Program-made: the position numbers and the translations under genes
Assembly (NCBI GenBank): GCA_021372695.1
Contig: JAJFTY010000054.1
Coordinates: forward strand, 1-64,000
Direction: 5' to 3'
DNA from: Deltaproteobacteria bacterium
GTDB taxonomy: Bacteria > Desulfobacterota > Syntrophia > Syntrophales > UBA5619
Length of the DNA: 64,000 bases
The notes under the pieces: model-generated
What the model was told of the DNA's origin: nothing
The model's input: only the letters and a program-made list of their open reading frames with translations
Databases searched by the model: none
In this document: positions 34,473-45,129 of the stretch, piece after piece
How positions within the stretch are numbered: the stretch's first letter is position 1
How the letters are laid out: each line of letters starts with the position of its first letter

Positions 34473-36074
34473 CTAAATACTGATCCTCTCGATCTTGCGA
34501 TTCCAGATGAGATGGTCGAAGAAGATCCGCGTGACGAAGATGGCGGTGAACATGCTGACCACGATGCCGATCGTCAGCGTCACGGCGAACCCTTTGACCG
34601 GACCGGTCCCGAAACCGAAGAGGAACAGCGCCGCCACCAGGGTGGTCACGTTGGAGTCGAAGATGGTCAGGAAGGCCTTCGCGTAACCGGCCTCGACGGC
34701 CGCCCGCGGTGTCTTTCCCAGGCGAAGCTCCTCTCGGATACGCTCATTGATCAGGACGTTCGCATCCACAGCCATGCCGATCGTCAGAGCGATACCCGCG
34801 ATGCCGGGAAGCGTCAGCGTCGCCTTGAAAGCGACCATGACCCCCAGCAGGAGCAGCATGTTCATGGCGAGAGCCACGTCTGCAATCAGACCGGTCATCC
34901 GGTAGTAGAAGACCATGAAGAGAAATACCAGGATCCCTGCGATGATGCTGGCCAGAGTCCCCTTGTCGATCGAATCCTGGCCCAGGGAGGGGCCGACGGT
35001 CCGTTCCTCGAGGATGTTCACCGGCGCGGGCAGGGCGCCTGCGCGCAGAACGATGGCCAGATCGCTTGCCTCCTCCATCGTGAAGGAGCCCGTGATCTGG
35101 GCCTGGCCGCCGGAGATCCTCTCCTGGATGACCGGGGCGGAATGGACGACGCCGTCGAGGACGATCGCGAGACGCTTCTTCACATTCTCAGCCGTGATTC
35201 GGTCGAAATCCTTCGCCCCCTGGGGGTTGAACTTGATCGAAACATGCGGTTCGCCGAAGCGGTCGCCGATCTGGACCTTCGCCGTCTCCAGGGAATCCCC
35301 GGTCATGAGCGTCCTGTTCTTGAGAAGGAGCGGGGTATCGGTCCGCCTTCCGGAGGTCCGATCCATCCGGGACTCGTTCGCAACGATGTCTCCCTCGGGG
35401 ACGTTCCCTTTGAGAGCCTCTTCGAGACTGTGCTCCTCGTCGACGAGTTTGAATTCCAGAAGCGCCGTGCGGCCGATCAGGTTCTTGGCCCGGGCCGGGT
35501 CCTTGACCCCGGGAAGCTGAACGATGATCCGGTCCGTTCCCTGCGGGATGATCTCCGGCTCGGAGATACCGAATTGATCGACGCGGTTCCGGATCGTCTC
35601 GAGGCTCTGCTCCACCGCCATTTTCTGGATCTCGGCGGCGCGCTTGTCCTTGATCTTCAGGGTCACGATTCCCTTGCCTTCCACCATCTCGGAAGATGCG
35701 GCCTCCAGATCGGGATACTGGTTCTTCAAAATCTTATCGAAGGCGTCCCGGGAAGCGGCATCCGGGAACTCGAAGGCGGGATTCTTCTCTTTGGTCCGCT
35801 CGCGGAGCTTGAAGCGCACCCGGCCTTCCATGAGGTTTTCCTTCAGGTCGTTTGCCGTCCGGTCCAGGGTGCTTTCCACCGCCTTGGCCGTATCCACCTC
35901 CAGGACCAGATGCATTCCCCCCTGAAGGTCGAGTCCCAGATGGATCTTGTCCATCGGGAGGTATTTCTTCCAGGTGTCCGGAAGCTCGGACGTCAGGGAA
36001 GGCGCCAGATAAACGAGTGCAGCCAGACAGATGACGATCGTGACGGCAGCCCTGATTCTGATGCTCTTAAACAT
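34473..36074 (-). CDS. secD: Protein translocase subunit SecD
   Basis: A 533-residue membrane protein with one N-terminal helix, a long periplasmic region (residues 35-350) and five C-terminal helices. The signature GLDLQGGMHLVLEVD lies near residue 47; the P1 head includes DRIIVQLPGVKDP. The C-terminal part has GMAVDANVLINERIREEL, the conserved Asp-containing helix-4 motif. It forms a complex with SecF and YajC. AAGGGG precedes the ATG. A hairpin lies between yajC and secD. Confidence 0.97.
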   Translation of the reverse strand: MFKSIRIRAAVTIVICLAALVYLAPSLTSELPDTWKKYLPMDKIHLGLDLQGGMHLVLEVDTAKAVESTLDRTANDLKENLMEGRVRFKLRERTKEKNPAFEFPDAASRDAFDKILKNQYPDLEAASSEMVEGKGIVTLKIKDKRAAEIQKMAVEQSLETIRNRVDQFGISEPEIIPQGTDRIIVQLPGVKDPARAKNLIGRTALLEFKLVDEEHSLEEALKGNVPEGDIVANESRMDRTSGRRTDTPLLLKNRTLMTGDSLETAKVQIGDRFGEPHVSIKFNPQGAKDFDRITAENVKKRLAIVLDGVVHSAPVIQERISGGQAQITGSFTMEEASDLAIVLRAGALPAPVNILEERTVGPSLGQDSIDKGTLASIIAGILVFLFMVFYYRMTGLIADVALAMNMLLLLGVMVAFKATLTLPGIAGIALTIGMAVDANVLINERIREELRLGKTPRAAVEAGYAKAFLTIFDSNVTTLVAALFLFGFGTGPVKGFAVTLTIGIVVSMFTAIFVTRIFFDHLIWNRKIERISI

Positions 36075-36132
36075 GGTTTACCCCTTTCAAACGCAACGAT
36101 TCAACATACGCGAAACATCTGCGAGGCTGCGG

Positions 36133-36160
36133 GAAACGACACCCGTGCGGGGGTCGTTTC
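36133..36160. other. Hairpin between yajC and secD
   Basis: GAAACGAC (36133-36140) pairs with GTCGTTTC (36153-36160) around a GC-rich loop. No T-run follows on the minus strand. Possibly an mRNA stability element within the operon. Confidence 0.35.
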
Positions 36161-36193
36161 ACGCCGCTCTTTCGGAGAGCCCGTTTCCCGCGA

Positions 36194-36529
36194 TTACGGC
36201 TGCTGCTCTCCGGTCGCCTTCTGCAGCACAGCGGCGATGAAGTTCCGGGCGACCTTGATCTTGACCTTGTCGGCAATCTCGATGGTTACGACCGTATCGG
36301 TCAGCGCCGTGACCTTTCCCTGTATCCCGCCGGAGGTCATCACCAGATCCCCATGGGCCAGGTTGGCGATCATGGCTTTGATTTCTTTTTGTTTCTTTTG
36401 CTGAGGCCGGATCAGCAGAAAGTAGAAGATGCCGAAGAGAACCGCCATCATGATGATGAAACTGAAATCGCCGCCGCCGGCGCCGCCCGCCCCTCCCGGA
36501 GCACCCATCGCATATGCTGTATTGATCAA
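36194..36529 (-). CDS. yajC: Preprotein translocase subunit YajC
   Basis: Small membrane protein (111 residues) of the SecDF-YajC complex. A Gly/Ala-rich start is followed by one helix (residues 22-40) ending FYFLLIRPQQKKQKEI, the family signature, then a small SH3-like soluble domain (GDLVMTSGGIQGKV). The likely start is a TTG at 36529 with GGAGGG about nine bases upstream; a later ATG (residue 8) has no ribosome site. Confidence 0.94.
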   Translation of the reverse strand: MINTAYAMGAPGGAGGAGGGDFSFIIMMAVLFGIFYFLLIRPQQKKQKEIKAMIANLAHGDLVMTSGGIQGKVTALTDTVVTIEIADKVKIKVARNFIAAVLQKATGEQQP

Positions 36530-36551
36530 CGTAAAGCCCTCCCTCTATGGA

Positions 36552-38767
<2,216 letters not shown>

Positions 38768-38803
38768 TTGAAGGCAAAACTCCATCCGGTCCAAAACTGC
38801 GGC

Positions 38804-38832
38804 ACATAATCAGAAACGGAATGGAAAGTCAA
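38804..38832 (-). promoter_or_regulatory. Promoter of the queA-tgt-yajC-sec unit
   Basis: Minus strand TTGACT (38832-38827), 17-base spacer, TTATGT (38809-38804). The start point near 38797 leaves a leader of about 30 bases before the chosen queA start. Confidence 0.55.
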
Positions 38833-38880
38833 CGAAATAGGTTGAGTTCCCGTTCTTCACCATTCGCGGCAAGCTTCGCG

Positions 38881-38904
38881 TGACCCAAGAAGTGACCCAA
38901 GAAA
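38881..38904 (+). promoter_or_regulatory. Tandem 12-base direct repeat before the signalling-operon promoter
   Basis: TGACCCAAGAAG and TGACCCAAGAAA lie side by side and end three bases before the -35 element. Direct repeats one helical turn apart in this position are typical activator binding sites; the factor is unknown. Confidence 0.5.
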
Positions 38905-38907
38905 AAA

Positions 38908-38936
38908 TTGACGTTCGGGAGCTCTCCCTCTATAAT
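38908..38936 (+). promoter_or_regulatory. Consensus promoter of the MBL-STAS-phosphatase operon
   Basis: TTGACG (38908-38913), exact 17-base spacer, perfect TATAAT (38931-38936). The leader to the ATG at 39033 is about 90 bases. Confidence 0.75.
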
Positions 38937-39032
38937 GCGGCCGAACAATGACCACAAAGCAATGCCCGGTCCAATGCGCTGATCGTCGACCGGTCAACCG
39001 GTTTTTCCGAAACACGCGACCGTGGGCACTCT

Positions 39033-39983
39033 ATGAAGGTTCATTTCTGGGGTTCAAGGGGATCTTTGCCGGTTTCGTTGACCGCCGAACAGGTCCGTTC
39101 CAAAATCTCGGCTGCAATCAGAGAAGCGATCAGCATCCCACTCAAGAGCAGTGATGATGTAGAGCAGTTCCTGCAAAAGCTTCCCTTTCATATCCGGGGG
39201 AGTTACGGCGGCAATACCTCCTGCGTTGAGATCGGGGCAGGCGATGCGTTCGTGCTCTGTGATGCAGGCACCGGCCTGCGGGATTTCGGCAACCACGTCA
39301 TGGCCTCCGGACAGGGGGTCGGCAAGGAATACCACATCTTCCTATCCCACCCTCACTGGGACCATATTCAGGGTTTTCCCTTTTTCGTGCCGGCATACGT
39401 TCCCGGGAACCGTATTCATGTCTACGGTTTCCATGACGCACTCGAGTCCGTTTTTCAATCCCAGCAAAAGCCGCCTGCCTTTCCGGTGCCTCTCGAATAC
39501 ATGCGGGCCGCGAAGACTTTTACCGTTCTGGAACCCGACAGGGAATATGAGGTTGCCGGATTTCGTGTGAAAGGCATCAAGCAGAGCCATCCCGGGGACT
39601 CCTATGGCTACAGTTTTGAGAAGGAAGGCAAAAAAATCGTCTATGCCACCGATTCGGAATACAAGGAGGATGTCTGGGATGATGATCGGAAGGTCGTCTC
39701 CTTCTTCAGAGATGCCGACCTTCTGATCTTCGATGCCCAGTACTCTTTTCTGGATTCGGCGCACGTCAAGGAAAACTGGGGCCACTCGAGCAATCTATTG
39801 GGAATCGAACTCAGCATTGCCGGCAATGTGAAGCATCTCTGCCTGTTTCACAACGAGCCTGCCTGTAATGATGAAGAGCTTGATCGATTCCTGCAGGACA
39901 GCCGGAACTATCTCCAAATCTATGCCGAAACCAGCCCCTTGAAGATCGATCTGGCCTTCGACGGGATGGAGTTGGATATTTAA
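39033..39983 (+). CDS. Metallo-beta-lactamase-fold hydrolase (RNase Z / PhnP-like)
   Basis: A 316-residue cytoplasmic hydrolase. N-terminus MKVHFWGSRGSLPVS and GGNTSCVEI are typical of this MBL subgroup, the metal-binding motif is SHPHWDHIQG near residue 107, further His/Asp ligands are in IKQSHPGDS and YATDSEY, and a late His is at GHSSNLL. Related proteins are phosphodiesterases, some next to signalling domains. First gene of an operon with a STAS protein (10 bases later) and a SpoIIE-type phosphatase, so a role in signal turnover is possible. Confidence 0.88.
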   Translation: MKVHFWGSRGSLPVSLTAEQVRSKISAAIREAISIPLKSSDDVEQFLQKLPFHIRGSYGGNTSCVEIGAGDAFVLCDAGTGLRDFGNHVMASGQGVGKEYHIFLSHPHWDHIQGFPFFVPAYVPGNRIHVYGFHDALESVFQSQQKPPAFPVPLEYMRAAKTFTVLEPDREYEVAGFRVKGIKQSHPGDSYGYSFEKEGKKIVYATDSEYKEDVWDDDRKVVSFFRDADLLIFDAQYSFLDSAHVKENWGHSSNLLGIELSIAGNVKHLCLFHNEPACNDEELDRFLQDSRNYLQIYAETSPLKIDLAFDGMELDI

Positions 39984-39993
39984 GGGGGGAAAG

Positions 39994-40308
39994 ATGGTCG
40001 AGTTTTGCTACGAAGAGTCGACGCAGACGCTTTTATGCAGGTTCCGTGGCCGTATGGATACCGCCATGAGCGGCCCGGTTGCAGAAAAATTCTCCGCTGA
40101 ATGGGGCGCACTTCAGGCAAGGACGGAAACGCCGAGAATCGTCTTCGACCTCGAGGGAGTCGACTATGTGGCCTCGTCGTTCCTCAGACTCACCCTCGTC
40201 GCTGCAAAGGAGGTGAAGAAGGGGAATTTCTCCATCATCCATACCCAGCCCCAGGTGCTGAAGGTGTTCAAGATTGCCAGGCTCTCCTCGCTGCTGAACG
40301 TTTCATGA
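39994..40308 (+). CDS. STAS-domain anti-sigma factor antagonist
   Basis: A 104-residue STAS domain. The segment FDLEGVDYVASSFLRLTLVAA (split here as FDLEGVDYVA and SSFLRLT) contains the Ser that is phosphorylated in SpoIIAA/RsbV-like proteins, near residue 64. AAGGGGGG precedes the ATG. In partner switching, such a protein is dephosphorylated by a SpoIIE-type phosphatase, here the next gene, and then binds an anti-sigma kinase. No kinase gene is in the window. Confidence 0.88.
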   Translation: MVEFCYEESTQTLLCRFRGRMDTAMSGPVAEKFSAEWGALQARTETPRIVFDLEGVDYVASSFLRLTLVAAKEVKKGNFSIIHTQPQVLKVFKIARLSSLLNVS

Positions 40309-40327
40309 GTCTCGATGGTTTCTGAAT

Positions 40328-42454
40328 TTGAAACGCGTGCGCTCCTATCTGCTGATCCTCTTCCGGACCGGGCGCGGCCGACCGATCGCGGCGGCAGTGC
40401 TATTCTTGTTCATCCTGCTGACATTTTCCCCCGACCGTTCTCCGTTCAAGACAATTCGCCTCGGTTTGTTTGATTCGTATCAAACGTACTGGCCGCGGGA
40501 ACGAAAATCTGCGCCCGCTGTCATCGTCGCGATCGACGAAACCAGCCTCAATCTGTTCGGACAGTGGCCCTGGCCCCGCACAAGGCTGGCGGAATTGCTC
40601 GACCATGTGATCTCCTACCATCCGGCCGCGGTCGGTGTCGATATCATCATGTCGGAACCCGACCGGGCCTCTCCTTCGCGGATGGCCGATTCGCTGCCGC
40701 AGATCTCCCCGGCGCTCCGACAGAGTCTGAAATCTCTACCGGATAATGATCTTTTGCTGGCGGCCGCGCTCGCGGGCAAACCGGTTGTTCTCGGCGCCGC
40801 GGGCTTCGATCTGAAGACGCCCGGTACGGCCTCAACCATGCGTAGTGCCCCGGTTGTGAGCAGAGGCGGGGACGCGGGCCCCCATGTCAGGAAATTCTCC
40901 GCGGTTCTGAAGAGTCTGCCGGTACTGGGAGACGCTGCCTCCAGCCAGGCTCTGTTGTCGGCCGATCTGGAAAGGGGTGTTGTCCGACGCGTGCCGATGG
41001 TTGCAGCCGTCGGCGATGTTCTCGTGCCTGCCCTGTCGATTGAGATGCTGCGGGTTGCCGGGCGGCTGCCGGCCATCGAGGTTCAGGTCGGTACGCGGGG
41101 CATCACTGCCATCGGACTGGGCGATATCCAGATCCCGACCGAGGCCAATGGCGAGGCCTGGGTCCATTTTGCGAAGTCTTCAGTGGATCGGTATATTTCA
41201 GCCGCCGACCTGTTGGCGGGACGCGTCCATCCGGACGTGCTGGAGCGGAAACTGGTGCTGATCGGCCTGACCGGAGTGGGATTGCTCGACTATCAGACCA
41301 CGCCTTGCGGCGAACAGGTGCCGGGAATCGAAGTCCATGCCCAGCTGATCGAGAATATATTCGACGGGAGTTATCTGCGGCGGCCATCCTGGATGGCAGC
41401 GGTCGAACGGGGTATCCTCCTCCTGGGCGGCATTCTTCTTCTGCTCGCGGTGCCCGCGCTCAAGCCGAGATTTTCCATCGCGCTGGCCGCAGTCCTATCG
41501 GCGGTCCTTTTCGCCGTCGGGATTCTCCTGTATCGCACCTCCGGTATCTTATTCGATGCGACCTCCGTTTCAATCGGCCTCAACGCCGTTTTCGGCACCC
41601 TTTTATGCAGCGTCTGGATCGAAACCGACCGAAAGCGGGTCCTCGCTCAAAAGGCGCTGCAAGAAGAGCGGGAAGCGGCCGCCCGTGTCGCCGGAGAGCT
41701 GGAAGCGGCGCGGCGGATCCAGATGGGTTCGCTGCCTCGGCCCGCCAGCGCCTTTCCCGGGGAGAAGCGATTTGAGCTCGACGCCCTTCTGGAACCGGCC
41801 AGGGAGGTCGGGGGCGACCTGTACGATTTCTACATGCTGGACGACCGTCGCCTGTTCTTCATCGTGGGCGACGTCGCCGGAAAGGGTTTGCCCGCGAGCC
41901 TCTTTATGGTGATGACCAAGTCTCTGACGAAAAGCATCCTCACCGACGCACGCGCCGACGTCGGTCGGCCGCTGAATCGACTCAACCGGACGCTCTGCGC
42001 GGAAAATCCGGAGATGCTTTTTGTCACGGCATTTGCGGCAATCCTGGACGTCGAGAGCGGCGTGCTCCATTACTGCATCGCCGGGCACGACGCTCCCTGG
42101 CGGATCGATGCCCCGGGCAGGGTCGGTCAGTTGGAAGGGGAGGGAAGCCCCCCTTTGGGAGTGATGGAAGATGCCGACTATCCTATGGAATGTCTGGCGC
42201 TCGCTTCCGGCGACGGGATCCTGGTGTTGACCGACGGCATCACCGAAGCGATGAATCCGGCGGGCGAACTTTATGGAGAGAGACGCGTTCCCGAACTCCT
42301 GCAAGAAAGGCGCGGATGCCTTCCGGTATCCGATCTGCTGCGCCTCGTTCGAAACGACGTACAAATTTTTGTCGATTCCGCCGAGCAATCCGACGATCTG
42401 ACCCTGCTCGTCCTGCGCTGGCACGGTCCGCGCAAGGCCGGTCTTTCAGCCTGA
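40328..42454 (+). CDS. CHASE2-domain sensor with SpoIIE/PP2C-type serine phosphatase
   Basis: A 708-residue membrane sensor phosphatase. One N-terminal helix (residues 17-35), an extracytoplasmic CHASE2 domain (about 40-340; VIVAIDETSLNLFGQWPWPRTRLAELLD), three helices (about 355-435), a short coiled coil, then the PP2C-like phosphatase domain (GGDLYDFYMLDDRRLFF with Asp metal ligands, GDVAGKGLPASL, ending near HGP). The start is a TTG at 40328. It should sense an outside signal and dephosphorylate the neighbouring STAS protein. CHASE2 proteins often lie near FecR and OmpA proteins, as here. Confidence 0.92.
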   Translation: MKRVRSYLLILFRTGRGRPIAAAVLFLFILLTFSPDRSPFKTIRLGLFDSYQTYWPRERKSAPAVIVAIDETSLNLFGQWPWPRTRLAELLDHVISYHPAAVGVDIIMSEPDRASPSRMADSLPQISPALRQSLKSLPDNDLLLAAALAGKPVVLGAAGFDLKTPGTASTMRSAPVVSRGGDAGPHVRKFSAVLKSLPVLGDAASSQALLSADLERGVVRRVPMVAAVGDVLVPALSIEMLRVAGRLPAIEVQVGTRGITAIGLGDIQIPTEANGEAWVHFAKSSVDRYISAADLLAGRVHPDVLERKLVLIGLTGVGLLDYQTTPCGEQVPGIEVHAQLIENIFDGSYLRRPSWMAAVERGILLLGGILLLLAVPALKPRFSIALAAVLSAVLFAVGILLYRTSGILFDATSVSIGLNAVFGTLLCSVWIETDRKRVLAQKALQEEREAAARVAGELEAARRIQMGSLPRPASAFPGEKRFELDALLEPAREVGGDLYDFYMLDDRRLFFIVGDVAGKGLPASLFMVMTKSLTKSILTDARADVGRPLNRLNRTLCAENPEMLFVTAFAAILDVESGVLHYCIAGHDAPWRIDAPGRVGQLEGEGSPPLGVMEDADYPMECLALASGDGILVLTDGITEAMNPAGELYGERRVPELLQERRGCLPVSDLLRLVRNDVQIFVDSAEQSDDLTLLVLRWHGPRKAGLSA

Positions 42455-42476
42455 ATCGCTCTACTGCCAACACCGG

Positions 42477-43067
42477 TCAGCGTACGCTGATTTCGACCCG
42501 CCGGTTACGCGGCTCGGGGACCCCATCCTCTGTCTTGACGATCATCTCGCGGGAACCGCGGCCTGCCACGGCGATCAGATTCGGCGAAATCCCGGCCTCG
42601 ATGAGCATCTGGCGCATGGTTTCCGCACGCTTCAGGGAGAGTGCATCATTGTAGGCCGCAGCTCCCACGCTGTCGGTATGGCCGATGACGACGATCTCCG
42701 GAAAAGGCCGTCGACTGAGCTCCATCCTGATCTGATCCATGATCGGTTTCGACTCAGGGGTCAGCTCATTCCTATCGGCGATGAAATAGAGGGTGTAGGA
42801 GACGGGTCTCGGGGGCTGGGCCGACAGTGCTCCCTCAAATTGCCGCTGAACGGCCGCTGCATCCATCAGCTGCTTTTCGACGCGGCCGTCGGCACGGATC
42901 TCGGCCGCCTCATAGGGCCGATCGAGGAGAGTCTCCCCCTGATCGGTCTGAACGAGCAGAGCACCGGGATGGCCCTGCCGATCGGGGAGAAGCACAGCCC
43001 TGTCGTGACCACCGCAGCCCAGAAGGATTGCCATGGCCGGCAGGACCCAAAGCCGCTTTATCTTCAT
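42477..43067 (-). CDS. OmpA-family lipoprotein
   Basis: A 196-residue lipoprotein: signal peptide ending in ILLGCGG (lipidated Cys near residue 18), a variable linker to about residue 85, then an OmpA C-terminal peptidoglycan-binding domain (GHTDSVGAAAYNDALSLKRAE; GRGSREM; RNRRVEISV). The start at 43067 has GAGGAG about five bases upstream. It follows the FecR-domain gene with a nine-base gap and is convergent with the CHASE2 phosphatase gene. It probably anchors an envelope complex. Confidence 0.92.
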   Translation of the reverse strand: MKIKRLWVLPAMAILLGCGGHDRAVLLPDRQGHPGALLVQTDQGETLLDRPYEAAEIRADGRVEKQLMDAAAVQRQFEGALSAQPPRPVSYTLYFIADRNELTPESKPIMDQIRMELSRRPFPEIVVIGHTDSVGAAAYNDALSLKRAETMRQMLIEAGISPNLIAVAGRGSREMIVKTEDGVPEPRNRRVEISVR

Positions 43068-43075
43068 GTCACTCC

Positions 43076-43519
43076 TCACTTGCCGCTTCCCGCGTCGATT
43101 ACGAATTCCGTTCCGCGCACGCCAAGGATTGCAGCAGGCGTGCGGAATTTTACGGAATTAGACGGATTCTTGCTGAGTTTCCCCGAGACGACCGACAAGG
43201 TGCCGCGCTTGAGCGAGGCATCCAGGGTTCCGTCATGGGTCATTTCCTTGAAGGCAAAAGAATTGAGGAGGAGGGTGCTTTTCGGGCCCGCGGACAGAAG
43301 CGTGTTGTCCCGAAGGGTGATGCCGATTGAACTCTCCTCCCCAGTGGTGATCCTGTCTCCGATCAGCACGGGCATGCCGGCCGATGCGTTCAGCGTCTGA
43401 CCGCCGCGTTCGATCATGACCGTTCCCTTTGCGACCTTGATCAAACCGGCCTCATCCGCCGCCCAGGAAGGCAGAGCGATCAGGAGGGCCAAACCTATTG
43501 CATATACTATCTTTGTCAT
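43076..43519 (-). CDS. FecR-domain periplasmic protein
   Basis: A 147-residue exported protein: signal peptide (residues 1-19, ending SWA-A) and a FecR domain (GTVMIERGGQTLNASAG, VLIGDRITTGEESSIGITLRD, TPAAILGVRGTEFVI). The start at 43519 has GGAGGTGAG upstream; a longer frame to 43630 is not used. FecR domains bind outside signals and often accompany CHASE2 sensors, which fits the facing phosphatase operon. Transcribed together with the OmpA lipoprotein gene. Confidence 0.9.
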   Translation of the reverse strand: MTKIVYAIGLALLIALPSWAADEAGLIKVAKGTVMIERGGQTLNASAGMPVLIGDRITTGEESSIGITLRDNTLLSAGPKSTLLLNSFAFKEMTHDGTLDASLKRGTLSVVSGKLSKNPSNSVKFRTPAAILGVRGTEFVIDAGSGK

Positions 43520-43880
43520 ATGCTCACCTCCGCCCGTTTGGTTTCCGATCCATCCAAACCATGGCTCCGGGGAGTGGGCGCACCGGATCCCTGGACGTTG
43601 TTTCCGGCTATGGCGCAAGTTCTGATACAAATGGCGAAGAAGATTAACACCCTATCCGGGCCGTTGTCAATCCCGCCTGTCAAAGGACAATATCCCTGAC
43701 CTTATTGCGGCGAATGGTAGGGCAGTTTCCGGGCGTGCGAAACCCGGAATGACGGGAGACTCCATCGAACGGGGTCATCCGGGGTCGCCACAGCCGTTCG
43801 GGACAATCGGCGAGAGAAACCTTCCCATGCGATCACGATGCAGCCCGCCCGGAAGCGTTGGAGCCGTTCGATTCGGATGC
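43520..43880. other. 361-base intergenic region upstream of the FecR gene
   Basis: Contains the FecR-OmpA promoter at 43643-43670. Bases 43690-43880 hold no gene I can support; one CCGGAATGACGGG stretch near 43744 looks like a fragment of a REP-type unit. Confidence 0.5.
43643..43670 (-). promoter_or_regulatory. Promoter of the FecR-OmpA gene pair
   Basis: Minus strand TTGACA (43670-43665), 16-base spacer, GTTAAT (43648-43643). A second TTGACA lies 13 bases further upstream. The leader is about 115 bases. Confidence 0.55.
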
Positions 43881-44582
43881 CTATTTTTTCTTGTCTATCG
43901 ATTTCAGGTACTCGTAGAGCTGTTTCAGCTCCTGATCGGAAACCTTGTCCTTTGGAAAAGCGGGCATCGTGCCTTTGGAACCGTCGGATTTCAGCGGATT
44001 GCGGTTGAACTTGGTAAACGAGTCGAGATCATTCAGTATGCGTGATCCGATCACCGGAAGTGCCGGGTTGATGACGTTTTCTCCGCGGGGATGGCATCCT
44101 GCGCAGTTTGTACCGAAGAGCCTCTCGCCCTCAGAGAGGTTGGGCGCACCGGATGCCTTATCGGGAAAGACCAGTGCGCCGCCGAAGTAGCCGATACCGA
44201 CGACGAACGTGAGGCTGACGAAATAGGTGATGAATCTGCTCATAACCCCTCCTATCTTCTTGTATTCGATCACGACACTGACGGCGAGCGAGATGGCCAG
44301 CGCCGCCGTCAGAACGATCTTCGCGACGATGGCGAAGGACCATATCCCGGCATAAAAGTGGTCCCAATCGGTGAAGCCGAAAAAGGCCGCCGGAAACAGG
44401 AAAATCAAGGCCATGACCGTGCAGTAATGGGCTGCCTCCCGGAGATGCCGGCCCCGGAACAGAGGTGCCGTGCAGAACAGGATGAATGCCCCCATGGTCA
44501 GGCCTGTCGGCATGTGGGTAAGCGGTGGGTGCAGCGGGTGGCCGAAACCGATTTCCTTCAACACCGTGTAGAGAAATTCCAT
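43881..44582 (-). CDS. Membrane protein with C-terminal cytochrome c domain
   Basis: A 233-residue protein: four hydrophobic helices in the first 140 residues (HPLHPPLTHMPTGLTMGAF resembles DUF2231-type quinone or heme-binding membrane domains with conserved His), then a periplasmic cytochrome c domain with the heme site CAGCH near residue 167 and the distal Met in GTMPAFP. It may pass electrons from the membrane pool to a periplasmic acceptor. The start at 44582 has GGAGAG upstream. It is alone on its strand. Confidence 0.85.
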   Translation of the reverse strand: MEFLYTVLKEIGFGHPLHPPLTHMPTGLTMGAFILFCTAPLFRGRHLREAAHYCTVMALIFLFPAAFFGFTDWDHFYAGIWSFAIVAKIVLTAALAISLAVSVVIEYKKIGGVMSRFITYFVSLTFVVGIGYFGGALVFPDKASGAPNLSEGERLFGTNCAGCHPRGENVINPALPVIGSRILNDLDSFTKFNRNPLKSDGSKGTMPAFPKDKVSDQELKQLYEYLKSIDKKK

Positions 44583-45129
44583 ACGATCTCTCCGTCCCGG
44601 GGATGGGATTGTGCGGGCCTTTTCGTTTCGAATATTGCCCTTCCTCAAGATCCATCATTCACAACGTCGTGAAAATTGGCAACGATAGTTCGCTATACGT
44701 TTATCCATATGCGATTCCTACCGGGTGGAGGAGGGAGTTCGGCCGACGCTGTTGTTGGGCAGAGACGGCGGTGGACGGCGAAGACTTCTTTTCCCACCGT
44801 TGCCGTGACCTTGCTGACCCCGGTCGCCTCCATAGGAGGTGCCGGGACCTTCGACGGGATCTTTCTCAACGGGATTCTGGCCGTGATCGTTTCCGCTTTT
44901 CTGATCTAGTCATCCTGCAAAAGGACGGGAATTCCCTTGCGAACAAATGTGCACCTTGCACCTCATGTGCCGTAGTATTTTGCCACGATAAGTTGCTCAT
45001 AGAACCCTTATTGTCTCATCTGGCTCCCATTGGCTAACGTTTTTACGGACGACGCAGGAAGACAGGATGCGGATGTTCCCCGTCCACGAGCGTCATGGAT
45101 GGATCGGAGAATCAAAGAGAGGCCCTTGA
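44583..45129. other. 547-base region between the cytochrome and dioxygenase genes
   Basis: Holds the DUF1614 remnant at 44772-44909; otherwise no supported gene. No consensus promoter for the dioxygenase gene is obvious. Confidence 0.5.
44772..44909 (+). pseudogene. C-terminal remnant of a DUF1614-like membrane protein
   Basis: The last 45 codons before the stop at 44909 encode TLLTPVASIGGAGTFDGIFL and a hydrophobic end, which resembles the conserved end of DUF1614 membrane proteins (PVASIGGAGTFDGIFLTG). The frame stays open upstream to 44676 but is low-complexity and unlike the family, so about 150 or more residues are missing. No signal or ribosome site supports expression. Confidence 0.5.

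Noticed and set aside
34512..36404. Open frame of 630 codons on the plus strand opposite secD
   Set aside because: Antisense shadow with Asp/Gly/Arg-rich composition; secD on the other strand is unmistakable.
44676..44771. Full small gene of 77 codons before the dioxygenase
   Set aside because: The first half has no family similarity or ribosome site; only the end resembles DUF1614, so a remnant is more likely.
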